A stretch of DNA of 64,000 bases from contig NZ_PTJD01000007.1 in the NCBI RefSeq assembly GCF_002934625.1, positions 124,001-188,000 of the forward strand, written 5' to 3'. A program made the position numbers and the translations under genes. Shown here one piece after another: positions 51,502 through 59,782 of this stretch (position 1 is the stretch's first letter; each line of letters begins with the position of its first letter). The notes below the pieces were generated by a model that saw only the letters and a program-made list of their open reading frames with translations, was not told the DNA's origin and made no database searches. The DNA comes from Kineococcus xinjiangensis. Lineage in GTDB: Bacteria; Actinomycetota; Actinomycetes; Actinomycetales; Kineococcaceae.

Positions 51502-53118
51502 TCAGCGCTCCTCGCCCACGGCCGTCGACGACGGTGGTGCCGTCCCGCCCTGGGGCTCCGTCCGCGTCATCAGCGCGACGATCTCGCGCTGGTCGGCGGC
51601 CGAGGGCATGCCCCAGCCCTCCCGGTAGTCGTACACCTCCGCCAGCGGACGCGAGGCGGTCCTGCCGGTGAGGATCTCCACGGACTCCGCGTCGATGAGC
51701 GCCGGGTGCTCCACGCCGCACGCCTCGGCGACCTTCACCAGGTCCCGGCGCAGGGTCTTGACGTAGTTCGCGGCGCGCACGGACTTCAGGGCCGGGTCCA
51801 GGCCCCGGCTCAGCCACGCGTTCTGCGTGGCCACCCCCGTGGGGCAGGTGTCCGTGTGGCACTTCTGCGCCTGGATGCAGCCGATGGCCAGCATCGCCTC
51901 GCGGGCGACGTTGACCATGTCGCAGCCCAGGGCGAAGGCCACCACGGCGTTGTCCGGCAGACCGAGCTTGCCCGCCCCGATGAAGGTGACGTCCTCGGCC
52001 AGGCCGCGCTCGGCGAAGGCGGCGTAGACGCGGCTGAACCCGAGCTGGAACGGCAGCGAGACCGTGTCGGTGAAGATCAGCGGGGCGGCGCCGGTCCCAC
52101 CCTCGCCGCCGTCCACCGTGACGAAGTCCACGCCGCGGCTGGTCTCGGCCATCGCCGTCGTGAGCTCCTCCCAGAACACCAGGTCCCCGACCGCCGACTT
52201 GATGCCCACCGGAAGCCCCGTCTCCGCAGCCAGCAGCTCCACCCAGTCCAGCAGGCTGTCGGTGTCGGAGAACTCCGCGTGCCGCGACGGGCTCACGCAG
52301 TCCCGGCCCACGGCGATGCCCCGCGTCTCGGCGATCTCCTCGCTGACCTTCACCCCGGGCAGCAGCCCGCCGAGACCGGGTTTGGCGCCCTGGCTGAGCT
52401 TGATCTCCAGGGCGCGCACCGGGGCGCTCGCGACGACCTCCTTCAGCCGCCCGACGTCGAACCTGCCCCGCCGGTCCCGACAGCCGAAGTAGGCGGTGCC
52501 GATCTGGAAGACGAGCTCGCCGCCGTGGCGGTGGTGGCGGGACAGGCCGCCCTCACCGGTGTTCTGCAGGCACCCGGCCATCGCCGCGCCCCGGTTCAGC
52601 GCCTCGACGGCGGCCGCGGAGAGGGACCCGAAGCTCATCGCGGAGATGTTGACGACCGAGTTCGGCCGGAAGGCCCCTGGGCGCCGGCGCGCCGCGCCCA
52701 GGACCTTCGCCGACGGCAGCAGCACCTCGTGACCGGCGGCCGGGGAGGAGGCGGGGATCGAGCGCCCGAAGGTGCGGTGCTTGATGACGGGATAGCCGGC
52801 CGTGAACTCGATGTCGTTGTCGGTGCCGAAGCCGAAGTAGTTGTTCTCCTTCTTCGCCGAGGCGTAGACCCAGCGGCGCTGGTCGCGGGTGAACGGCCGC
52901 TCCTCGTTGTTGTCGGCCACGATGTACTGGCGCAGCTCGGGACCGATCGTCTCCAGCCAGTACCGGGCGCGCCCGATCACCGGGAAGTTGCGCAGCAGCG
53001 CGTGCTGGCGCTGCAGCAGGTCGTGGGCGGCCACCGCCCCCACGGCGGAGACCGCGGCCGCGGCCGCGGCGGCGGGGCCCCTGCGGAAGGACGGCGACAC
53101 GGCGCCAGTCTCGCCCAC
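51502..53118 (-). CDS. FMN-binding glutamate synthase-like protein (stand-alone)
   Basis: 538 residues: a hydrophobic N-terminal segment (residues 15-33, possible membrane anchor), then the GltB central FMN barrel: NISAMSFGSLS, GEGGLSRHH, QGAKPGLGG, VDGGEGGTGAAP and the iron-sulfur cysteines of CIQAQKCHTDTCPTG (C-x5-C-x4-C). There is no glutaminase domain or GltD partner, so it is not a complete glutamate synthase. It probably transfers electrons to an unknown substrate. GTG at 53118; GTG at 53097 possible. Confidence 0.82.
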   Translation of the reverse strand: MGETGAVSPSFRRGPAAAAAAAVSAVGAVAAHDLLQRQHALLRNFPVIGRARYWLETIGPELRQYIVADNNEERPFTRDQRRWVYASAKKENNYFGFGTDNDIEFTAGYPVIKHRTFGRSIPASSPAAGHEVLLPSAKVLGAARRRPGAFRPNSVVNISAMSFGSLSAAAVEALNRGAAMAGCLQNTGEGGLSRHHRHGGELVFQIGTAYFGCRDRRGRFDVGRLKEVVASAPVRALEIKLSQGAKPGLGGLLPGVKVSEEIAETRGIAVGRDCVSPSRHAEFSDTDSLLDWVELLAAETGLPVGIKSAVGDLVFWEELTTAMAETSRGVDFVTVDGGEGGTGAAPLIFTDTVSLPFQLGFSRVYAAFAERGLAEDVTFIGAGKLGLPDNAVVAFALGCDMVNVAREAMLAIGCIQAQKCHTDTCPTGVATQNAWLSRGLDPALKSVRAANYVKTLRRDLVKVAEACGVEHPALIDAESVEILTGRTASRPLAEVYDYREGWGMPSAADQREIVALMTRTEPQGGTAPPSSTAVGEER

Positions 53119-53170
53119 GGCGGCGCGCCCCGCTACGGTCCGCTTCCGAGAACTCGGCGCCGGAACCGCG

Positions 53171-53731
53171 CTACCGGTCCAGGTCGAGGTCGCTGCGCTC
53201 GAACGTGTCGTCGGTGTAGCGGCGCAGCACCCGCAGCCGCTCTGCGGCGTCGTCGAAGACGTCCACCCGCAGCGCCTCGGCGCCCTCCTGCAGGCGTGTC
53301 AGCACCGCCATCGCCTCCTGCGTGGGGGTGGTGCCCTCCGGGCCGCCGGGGCGCTCGCGCAGGTCCGCGGGGATGTCCGCGAGCTCCCGGCAGACGTCCT
53401 TCAGCGCCGAACGCAGCACGTCCAGCCGGTGCTCGTGCTCCGCGGCCGCCCCACCGGCGGCGAGGCGCTCCTCCACCTGCAGGAGGTTCGCGGCCACCAC
53501 CCCGGCGGCGTCGACGACCTGCGGCGGCAGCCCGGCCTCGACGATCCAGGCCGTGGTGGGCGGCGCGGCGGGCGCCGGCTCCAGTTCCGCGGGGGCGCGG
53601 GTGACGGCGTGCCGGGGCGGGGGAGCCTCGACCCCGGCGGCGTGGTCCAGCCAGCGCGAGACCAGCCCGAGCCCGTGCCAGAACAGGGGCAGCGCGAGCA
53701 GGAGGAGCAGCCACCACAGCTGGTACGGCAC
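53171..53731 (-). CDS. Hypothetical membrane-anchored protein, last gene of the AIM24 operon
   Basis: 186 residues: an N-terminal span (YQLWWLLLLLALPLFWHGLGLV), a Pro/Ala linker and a helical cytosolic domain (VEERLAAGGAAAEHEHRLDVLRSALKDVCRELADIPADL) with coiled-coil character. No family recognised. GTG at 53731 is chosen for the GGAGG 7 nt upstream; the frame is open 44 codons further. It follows three AIM24 genes on the same strand (138-bp gap), so it may be co-transcribed. Confidence 0.65.
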   Translation of the reverse strand: MPYQLWWLLLLLALPLFWHGLGLVSRWLDHAAGVEAPPPRHAVTRAPAELEPAPAAPPTTAWIVEAGLPPQVVDAAGVVAANLLQVEERLAAGGAAAEHEHRLDVLRSALKDVCRELADIPADLRERPGGPEGTTPTQEAMAVLTRLQEGAEALRVDVFDDAAERLRVLRRYTDDTFERSDLDLDR

Positions 53732-53869
53732 GGCGTCCTCCTCCAGCTCCCCGGCGCTGCGCCCGGCGTCGCCGCCCGACCGTGCCGCACGAGGAACGTC
53801 AGGCGCCTCTGCCAGCAGTGTGCACCAGCGGCGGGCGACGGGCGCAGCGACCGCCGCCGACACCGCCTG

Positions 53870-54652
53870 CTACTGCTGCTGCTGCATCAGCCGGGACTGG
53901 ATGACCTGCTGCAGGCGCTGCAGCTGTCCCGTCCCGAGGCCGTCGACCTCGCCCTCCAGGCGCCGCAGCACCTGCGGGTCCTCCATCATCCGCTCGCTGG
54001 ACTGCAGCAGGACCGTCCCGGCGCCGGTGAAGTCGTACTGGCGCTCCTCGCCGCTGCGGGTGCCGAGCAGGGCACCGCGGGCGGCGCCGAGGAAGTGGCC
54101 CATCCAGCCGGCGTCGAAGTGCAGGGAGGGCGCGGGGCAGTCGGCCCAGCCCACGAGCGCCTCGGGGTCGACCCGGATCGGGGGCTCGACGAAGATGACC
54201 GGGCCGGAGGAGGAGGCGAGGAACTTCCCCGTCCCGATCAGCGTCAGGAACCCGGGGATGATGGACTCCTTCAGCTCCAGCGACGCGTCGAACGCCAGCA
54301 GGTTGGCCGCCCGGACCGTGAGGTTGCCCTGGTCCAGGTCGTAGGAGTTGATGTCGAAGCCGCGGTCGCCGAGGATCACGTGAGCGGAGCCGTTGGCCAC
54401 CACCCAGTCGCGGGAGTACAGCGGCGAGGAGAAGCGCTCGGCCACCATCCCCGTCAGCGACGTCGCCATCAGGGGCTCGAAGCGGATGCCCTGCCCGCCC
54501 GGCGCCGGGTAGTAGGCGATCATCCGGCCGGTCTGCATGAACAGCGGCTGCGTCAGGCGCACGCAGTACGCGTAGGCGTTTCCGGGGACGTTGTCGTGGT
54601 CGGGCAGCGTCGTCGGGTCCAGCGGCTGGGGCGTCGTGGACTGGATGCTCAC
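53870..54652 (-). CDS. AIM24 family protein (third paralogue)
   Basis: 260 residues of the AIM24/TRAP-like beta fold: MIAYYPAPGGQGIRFEP, LTVRAANLLAFDASLE, FLTLIGTGKFLASSSGPVIFVEPPIRVDPEALVGWADC, GTVLLQSSER. A glutamine-rich C-terminus (RLMQQQQ) is unusual. Yeast AIM24 organises the inner-membrane MICOS complex; bacterial members have no proven role. GTG start overlaps the stop of the second paralogue (GTGA). SD GGAGGAG lies upstream. Confidence 0.8.
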   Translation of the reverse strand: MSIQSTTPQPLDPTTLPDHDNVPGNAYAYCVRLTQPLFMQTGRMIAYYPAPGGQGIRFEPLMATSLTGMVAERFSSPLYSRDWVVANGSAHVILGDRGFDINSYDLDQGNLTVRAANLLAFDASLELKESIIPGFLTLIGTGKFLASSSGPVIFVEPPIRVDPEALVGWADCPAPSLHFDAGWMGHFLGAARGALLGTRSGEERQYDFTGAGTVLLQSSERMMEDPQVLRRLEGEVDGLGTGQLQRLQQVIQSRLMQQQQ

Positions 54653-55314
54653 AGCTTCTCCTCCGATGCCTGCACGTAGACCGTCCCCTGCCCCGACACC
54701 TTCAGCTGCACGGCCTCCCCGGACCCGCGTCCCACGGCGTCGCGCCAGGAGACGTTCGCCGCCACGTCCACCCGCAGGTCGCCCACGGAGGCGACGAAGG
54801 CCTGCGGGTCGACCACGATCTGGTGGCCGCCGCCGACCTGCAGCGGGAACGTGCCGCCGTGGGAGAGCAGCGCCACGGAGCCGCGCCCGCTCAGCTGCGT
54901 CGTGAACAGCCCCTGCCCGGTGACGGCGCCCCGCACGGCTCCCCGCAGGCCGCCCTGCTGGCCGAGGAAGACCACGGAGGAGGACAGGTGCGCGTCGTGG
55001 GCGAGGAGCCGGTCGGCCTCCACCGTGAGCGTCGAGCCGCCGTCGAGGTCGACGACGGTGACGTGGTGGCCGTGGTAGCCGTAGTGCACCGTGCCGCTGC
55101 CCTGCGCGACCATCATCGCCACCGCCTCACCGGCCATCGCCCGGCCCAGCGCGCCGGCCATGCCGCCGCCGTAGCCACCGCCCGGGCCGGCGCCGACGGG
55201 GGAGAAGCGGACCTGCCCGGTGTAGGCGAGCATCGCGCCGCGCCGGGCGAGGACCTCCCCGCCGGGGCGCACCTCGGCCGAGACGACCTTGCCGGTGACC
55301 TTCGTGAACGCCAT
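54649..55314 (-). CDS. AIM24 family protein (second paralogue)
   Basis: 221 residues: VLARRGAMLAYTGQVRFSP, LTVEADRLLAHDAHLSSSVVFLGQ, GQGLFTTQLSGRGSVALLSHGG, VDPQAFVASVGDL and GEAVQLKVSGQGTVYVQASEEK. A Gly-rich loop (GGGYGGGMAGALGRAMAG) is inserted near residue 48. The ATG shares its A with the previous stop (TGATG). Clearly paralogous with the genes on both sides. Confidence 0.8.
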   Translation of the reverse strand: MAFTKVTGKVVSAEVRPGGEVLARRGAMLAYTGQVRFSPVGAGPGGGYGGGMAGALGRAMAGEAVAMMVAQGSGTVHYGYHGHHVTVVDLDGGSTLTVEADRLLAHDAHLSSSVVFLGQQGGLRGAVRGAVTGQGLFTTQLSGRGSVALLSHGGTFPLQVGGGHQIVVDPQAFVASVGDLRVDVAANVSWRDAVGRGSGEAVQLKVSGQGTVYVQASEEKL

Positions 55315-55937
55315 CAGCCCCGCTCCTCCGGCTGCACGTAGACGACGCCGTCGCCCTCGAACCTCAGCGAGAACGCCTCGCCCGAGCCCTCCCCGGCGAG
55401 GTTGCGCCAGGACACGTCCGTGACGAACGTCTGCGACAGCCTGCCCCGGCTCGCGATGAACGCCTGCGGATCCACCACCAGCGGCGCCTGCGGCGTGACG
55501 CGCAGGGCGATGGGCGGCCCGCCCGCGGAGAGCAGGGCGAGCGGGCCGTGCCCGGTGACCTTCGTCGTGAACAGGCCCTGCCCGCTGGTGGCGCCCTGCA
55601 GCCCGGCGAAGACGACCTCGGTGCGCAGGCCCTCGGAGAGGGCGAGCAGCTGCTCGGACTCCGCCCGCAGCTCCTCCCCGGCCAGCTCCACGAGCACGAC
55701 GTCCATCGCGGAGACGGCCAGGTGGAGGGTGCCCCGGCCGCGGCACTCCATGAGGTTCAGCGACTCGCCCGCGACCCGCTGCATCAGCGCCGCCCGCAAG
55801 CCGCCGCCCCCGCCCGTCCCGGCGCTCTTGAACGCGATGTCGCCCTCGTAGGCGACCATCGATCCGGAGGCGGCGCGCACGGCGTCGCCGTTGAGGTCCA
55901 CCACGAGGACCTTCGAGCCCTGCAAGCGCCAGTTCAC
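55314..55937 (-). CDS. AIM24 family protein (first paralogue)
   Basis: 207 residues: SMVAYEGDIAFKSAG, LRAESEQLLALSEGLRTEVVFAGLQ, GQGLFTTKVTGHGPLALLSAGGPP, VDPQAFIASRGRL and GEAFSLRFEGDGVVYVQPEERG. It aligns closely with the second paralogue, sharing the GQGLFTT and VDPQAF motifs. GTG at 55937 is chosen because GAGAGG lies 7 nt upstream. First gene of a tight three-gene operon whose products could form a mixed beta-sandwich assembly (inference). Confidence 0.8.
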   Translation of the reverse strand: MNWRLQGSKVLVVDLNGDAVRAASGSMVAYEGDIAFKSAGTGGGGGLRAALMQRVAGESLNLMECRGRGTLHLAVSAMDVVLVELAGEELRAESEQLLALSEGLRTEVVFAGLQGATSGQGLFTTKVTGHGPLALLSAGGPPIALRVTPQAPLVVDPQAFIASRGRLSQTFVTDVSWRNLAGEGSGEAFSLRFEGDGVVYVQPEERG

Positions 55938-56116
55938 GCGCGTCCTCTCCGTCGCCCCGCCGCCGCCGCGCCGCGGCACGGCTCGCGGCCCGCGGTGCTG
56001 CCCGGCCCGATCATGCCAGTCGGCCCGCGGCGGGGGAACCGTGGGTGCGGAAGCAGTCACGATGGGCAATCCGACGAGAGTCGAGATCGATTCCCATGCA
56101 GATGAACCACGTCGAC

Positions 56117-56180
56117 GGCAACGGATCCGAAGATCTGTTCAGTCGTTGCCATTGCTTCGACCAGTCTGTGGGGCTAGCGT
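56117..56180 (+). promoter_or_regulatory. Promoter of the M28 peptidase gene with upstream inverted repeat
   Basis: TTGCTT (56152-56157), a 17-bp spacer and TAGCGT (56175-56180) make a reasonable promoter with a leader of about 48 nt. Immediately upstream, GGCAACG (56117-56123) and CGTTGCC (56144-56150) form an inverted repeat with a 20-nt gap, a possible activator or repressor site. This gap is visibly less GC-rich than the genes around it. Confidence 0.55.
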
Positions 56181-56235
56181 CCACCTCCTGTCCTGCCGCC
56201 CGTTCTGCGGGCGAGTCGAACGAGGGAGTTCGCGC

Positions 56236-57819
56236 GTGTCCACAGCTCGTCCCAGCCGCCGCCACGGCGCCATCGCCGCCACCGCGGCGGCGGCGCTCAT
56301 CGCCGGGGCCACCCCCGCGGCCATGGCCGCCTCGCCCAACGCCAACAACAACACCTCCAAGAAGCTGCGCCAGGCCGTCTCGGCCGAGGGCATCATGGAG
56401 CACCTGCGCGCGCTCGACGCGATCGGCAAGGCGAACGGCGACACCCGCGCCTCCGGTACCCCGGGCTACGACAAGTCGGTCGACTACGTGGTGCAGAAGC
56501 TGCGCGCTGCGGGCTACTCGCCCACCGTGCAGCCCTTCGAGTTCCCGTACTTCGCGGACAACGCCCCGGCCGTCCTGGAGCGCGTCTCCCCGAACCCGGC
56601 CACCCTCGGCACGGGGACGTTCACGTTCTCCGGCTCCGGTGACGTCACCGCCGCGGTGCAGGCCGTCGACATCAACCTCGAGGGCAGCCGCGCCAGCACC
56701 AGCGGCTGCGAGTCGACTGACTTCGCCGGCTTCAAGGCCGGCAACATCGCCCTGATCCAGCGCGGCACCTGCGCCTTCGGCGACAAGGCAGTCAACGCCG
56801 AGGCCGCCGGCGCCAGCGCCGTCATCATCTTCAACCAGGGCAATAGCCCCACTCGCGAAGACCTGATGATCGGCACCCTCGGCGGCCCGGTGACGAAGCT
56901 GCCCGTCGTCGGCGCCAGCTTCGCCGACGGCGCGAGCCTGGCCGCGGCCGGCACCGTGGCGCGCGTCAAGACCGACACCGTGTCGCAGATGCGCACCACC
57001 TACAACGTCTTCGCCGAGACCAAGGCGGGCGACCCGAACAACGTCGTCATGACCGGCGCGCACCTCGACAGCGTCGCGGCCGGCGTCGGCATCAACGACA
57101 ACGGCTCCGGCAGCGCGACGATCCTCGAGGTCGCCGAGCAGATGGCCAAGGTCAAGCCGACCAACAAGGTCCGCTTCGCCTGGTGGGGCGCGGAGGAGCT
57201 CGGCCTGCTCGGCTCTGAGCACTACGTCGCGAACCTGTCCGAGGAGGAGCAGAAGAAGATCGGGCTCTACCTGAACTTCGACATGGTCGGCTCCCCGAAC
57301 TACGTGCGCTTCGTCTACGACGGCGACAACTCCCGCTACGGCGAGGGCCAGGCGGCGATCGGCCCCGAGGGCTCCGGCGCCATCGAGGACATGTTCCACG
57401 ACTACTTCGCCTCCGTGGGCCTGGCCTCGGAGGAGACGCCCTTCAGTGGCCGCAGCGACTACGGGCCGTTCATCGAGGTCGGCATCCCCTCCGGTGGCCT
57501 GTTCACCGGCGCGGAGGACGTCAAGAACGCGAAGCAGGCCGAGATCTTCGGCGGTGAGGCCGGCGTCGCCTACGACAAGTGCTACCACCAGGCGTGCGAC
57601 GACATCTCGAACATCAGCGTCAAGGGCCTCGACGAGATGTCCGACGCGGTGGCGCACGCGATCCTGACGTACGCCTTCGACAGCCGCACCGTCAACGGCC
57701 GCGGCGAGGGTCGTCCGGTCAGCCCTCCCGGGCAGCACGTGGACGGCACGCCGGTCAACACCTCCGGCTCCTCCGAGGGCGGCGGCCTGCACGACCACGA
57801 GCACGAGCCCGAGGCCTGA
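56236..57819 (+). CDS. Secreted M28-family aminopeptidase with PA domain
   Basis: 527 residues: signal peptide (cleavage near AMAAS, residue 32), a protease-associated (PA) domain inserted around residues 130-240 (IALIQRGTCAFGDKAVNAEAAGASAVIIFNQ), and the M28 zinc domain with HLDSVAAG (His, Asp), NDNGSG, WWGAEELGLLGS (two Glu), FDMVGSPN (Asp) and CYHQACDD (His). It resembles Streptomyces griseus aminopeptidase. The tail is Pro/Gly/His/Glu-rich. GTG start with GAGGGAG upstream; a strong hairpin follows. Confidence 0.92.
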   Translation: MSTARPSRRHGAIAATAAAALIAGATPAAMAASPNANNNTSKKLRQAVSAEGIMEHLRALDAIGKANGDTRASGTPGYDKSVDYVVQKLRAAGYSPTVQPFEFPYFADNAPAVLERVSPNPATLGTGTFTFSGSGDVTAAVQAVDINLEGSRASTSGCESTDFAGFKAGNIALIQRGTCAFGDKAVNAEAAGASAVIIFNQGNSPTREDLMIGTLGGPVTKLPVVGASFADGASLAAAGTVARVKTDTVSQMRTTYNVFAETKAGDPNNVVMTGAHLDSVAAGVGINDNGSGSATILEVAEQMAKVKPTNKVRFAWWGAEELGLLGSEHYVANLSEEEQKKIGLYLNFDMVGSPNYVRFVYDGDNSRYGEGQAAIGPEGSGAIEDMFHDYFASVGLASEETPFSGRSDYGPFIEVGIPSGGLFTGAEDVKNAKQAEIFGGEAGVAYDKCYHQACDDISNISVKGLDEMSDAVAHAILTYAFDSRTVNGRGEGRPVSPPGQHVDGTPVNTSGSSEGGGLHDHEHEPEA

Positions 57820-57870
57820 GCAGCCGCAGGGTGGTGAGCGGGTCAGCCGAGTGACCTGAGCAGCGCCGAC

Positions 57871-57904
57871 GAGGGCCCGGTCCGCAGCAGCGGACCGGGC
57901 CCTC
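57871..57904 (+). terminator. Perfect 15-bp hairpin terminator
   Basis: GAGGGCCCGGTCCGC (57871-57885), a 4-nt AGCA loop and the exact complement (57890-57904) follow the M28 peptidase stop by 51 bp. No T-run follows, as is common in actinobacteria. Confidence 0.8.
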
Positions 57905-58005
57905 GTGGTGTCTGCGGAGGCGGTGCCCCGGCGGCCGTCCAGCGGCGCTCGACCGCGCCCGGGGTCCCGGGCGCGGCGATGCCGGCGCGAGGTCGTCGCG
58001 CCGGC

Positions 58006-58884
58006 TCAGCCCCGGCGCGGCGGGTCGTCGCGGCGGCGCAGGTAGCGCTCGAACTCGCGGGCGATCGCCTCGCCCGTCGCCTCCGGCAGCTCGGCGGTGT
58101 CCTTGGCCTCCTCGAGCTGCTGCACGTACTCGGCGATCTCGGTGTCCTCCTCGGCGAGCTCGTCCACGCCGTGCTCCCAGGCGCGGGCGTCCTCGGGGAG
58201 GTCCTCCATCGGCACCGCGATCTCCAGCAGCTCCTCCACCCGGTGGAGCAGCGCGAGCGTCCCCTTCGGCGACGGCGGCTGCCCCACGTAGTGGGGGATG
58301 GCGGCCCACAGCGACAGCGCGGGCAGGCCGGCGGCCGCGACGAACTCCTGGACGACGCCGACGATGCCCGTCGGCCCCTCGTAGCGGGAGCGCTCGATGG
58401 TCAGGCGCTGGAGGAGCGTCTCGTCCTCCGTGGTGCTCGTGATCGGCAGCGGCCGGGTGTGCGGCACGTCGGCCAGCAGCGCCCCGAGGGTGACCACCAG
58501 CGAGGCGTCGTGCGCCCTGGCGTGCTCCACGAACTCCCGCGCGTAGGTCTTCCACCGCATGGACGGCTCGATGCCCCGCACCAGCAGCACGTCGCGCGCG
58601 GAGCCCGCAGGGCGCGCCCAGGACACGCGCGTCGTCGGCCACACGAGCCGGCGGCGACCCTCGTCGTCCAGGTGGACGGTGGGACGGTTGACCTGGAAGT
58701 CGTGGTACTCCTCCGGGTCGAACTCGGCCAGCTCCTGCGCTCCCCAGACGCGGTGCAGGTGGGCCACGGCCTGGCTGGCCGCCTCACCGGCGTCGTTCCA
58801 GCCTTCGAACGCCGCGATGACCACCGGGTCCCGCAGGGGGACCGATGGGCTCCCCGCAGCAGGGGAGGAGTGGGACTCCGACAC
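58006..58884 (-). CDS. PAC2 family protein
   Basis: 292 residues: DPVVIAAFEGWNDAGEAASQAVAHL at the N-terminus, RPTVHLDDEGRRRLVWP, LLVRGIEPSMRWKTYAREFVEHA and GIVGVVQEFVAAAGLPALSLWAAIPHYV, typical of PAC2 proteins related to proteasome-assembly chaperone 2 and found near arc and mshC in actinobacteria. A possible link to the bacterial proteasome is by neighbourhood only. GTG at 58884 with GGAGG 8 nt upstream. Divergent from the HAD gene. Confidence 0.85.
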   Translation of the reverse strand: MSESHSSPAAGSPSVPLRDPVVIAAFEGWNDAGEAASQAVAHLHRVWGAQELAEFDPEEYHDFQVNRPTVHLDDEGRRRLVWPTTRVSWARPAGSARDVLLVRGIEPSMRWKTYAREFVEHARAHDASLVVTLGALLADVPHTRPLPITSTTEDETLLQRLTIERSRYEGPTGIVGVVQEFVAAAGLPALSLWAAIPHYVGQPPSPKGTLALLHRVEELLEIAVPMEDLPEDARAWEHGVDELAEEDTEIAEYVQQLEEAKDTAELPEATGEAIAREFERYLRRRDDPPRRG

Positions 58885-58998
58885 GCTCGCACCTCCGGGC
58901 CGGCACGGTGCCGGACCTACCCAGGGTAGGGCGTGCGCCCCGCAGGCGGTGCCCGAGGCGCGGCCACCGCCCGCGGGCCCGCCTAGACTCCCGCCTCG

Positions 58999-59745
58999 AT
59001 GAGCCAGCCGCCGCAGCACCCGCTCCCCACCGGCACCGACCACGCGCCCCACGCCGCGCCGGGGCGGCCGTTGCCCGCCGCCGTGCTGTGGGACATGGAC
59101 GGCACCCTCGTCGACACCGAGCCGTACTGGATGGAGTGCGAGCAGCAGGTCATCGGCCGGGCCGGGGTGCGCTGGAGCCGCGAACACGCCCTCACCCTGG
59201 TGGGGAAGTCCCTGCCGGAGGCGGGCGCGATCATCCGGGACTACGTCCTCGCCGCGGGTGGACCGGCGCTCGACCCCGCCGAGGTGGTCGCCGAGATGCT
59301 CACCGGGGTCGCCGCGCGGGTCCGCGCGGTAGTGCCCTGGCGCCCCGGCGCCCGGGAACTGCTGGCCGCGACCGGCGCGGCGGGGGTGCCGAGCGCGCTG
59401 GTCACCATGTCCTACCGGTCGCTGGCCGATGCCGTGGTGGAGCTGCTGCCCGGCGCGTTCGACGTGGTGGTGGCAGGCGACGAGGTCGAGCGCGGCAAGC
59501 CGCACCCCGACCCCTACCTGCGTGCCGCGCACCTGCTGGGCGTGCGGCCCGGCGACTGCGTGGCGCTCGAGGACTCCCCGACGGGCGTGCGCTCCGCCGA
59601 GGCAGCCGGCTGCCGCACCGTCGCCGTTCCGCACCTGGTGCCCATCGAGGCCGCACCGGGGCGCAGCCGCGTGCCGAGCCTGACGGTGCTCGATCTGCCC
59701 GCCCTGGCGCGCCTGCGCGCCGGTGAGGTCCTCGACCTGCTCTGA
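58999..59745 (+). CDS. HAD-superfamily phosphatase
   Basis: 248 residues: nucleophile motif I WDMDGTLVDTEPYW (Asp near residue 32), motif II LVTMSY, motif III Lys in GKPHPDPYL and motif IV LEDSPTGVRSAEAAG. This is the beta-phosphoglucomutase/phosphatase subgroup with a helical cap (residues 45-115). Substrate unknown. ATG 9 nt after TAGACT. It converges on the RecB-like gene, with a small hairpin between. Confidence 0.85.
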   Translation: MSQPPQHPLPTGTDHAPHAAPGRPLPAAVLWDMDGTLVDTEPYWMECEQQVIGRAGVRWSREHALTLVGKSLPEAGAIIRDYVLAAGGPALDPAEVVAEMLTGVAARVRAVVPWRPGARELLAATGAAGVPSALVTMSYRSLADAVVELLPGAFDVVVAGDEVERGKPHPDPYLRAAHLLGVRPGDCVALEDSPTGVRSAEAAGCRTVAVPHLVPIEAAPGRSRVPSLTVLDLPALARLRAGEVLDLL

Positions 59746-59754
59746 GCGCACTCG

Positions 59755-59771
59755 GCCCCGCGAGGCGGGGC
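59755..59771. terminator. Small bidirectional hairpin
   Basis: GCCCCGC (59755-59761) and GCGGGGC (59765-59771) form a perfect 7-bp stem with a GAG loop between the convergent HAD and RecB-like genes. Confidence 0.5.
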
Positions 59772-59782
59772 GCGCCGCACCC

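Noticed and set aside
44949-58005. The prp-AIM24-M28 block as a genomic island or prophage
   Set aside because: No integrase, transposase, tRNA or flanking repeats were seen, and the base composition is similar to the surroundings.
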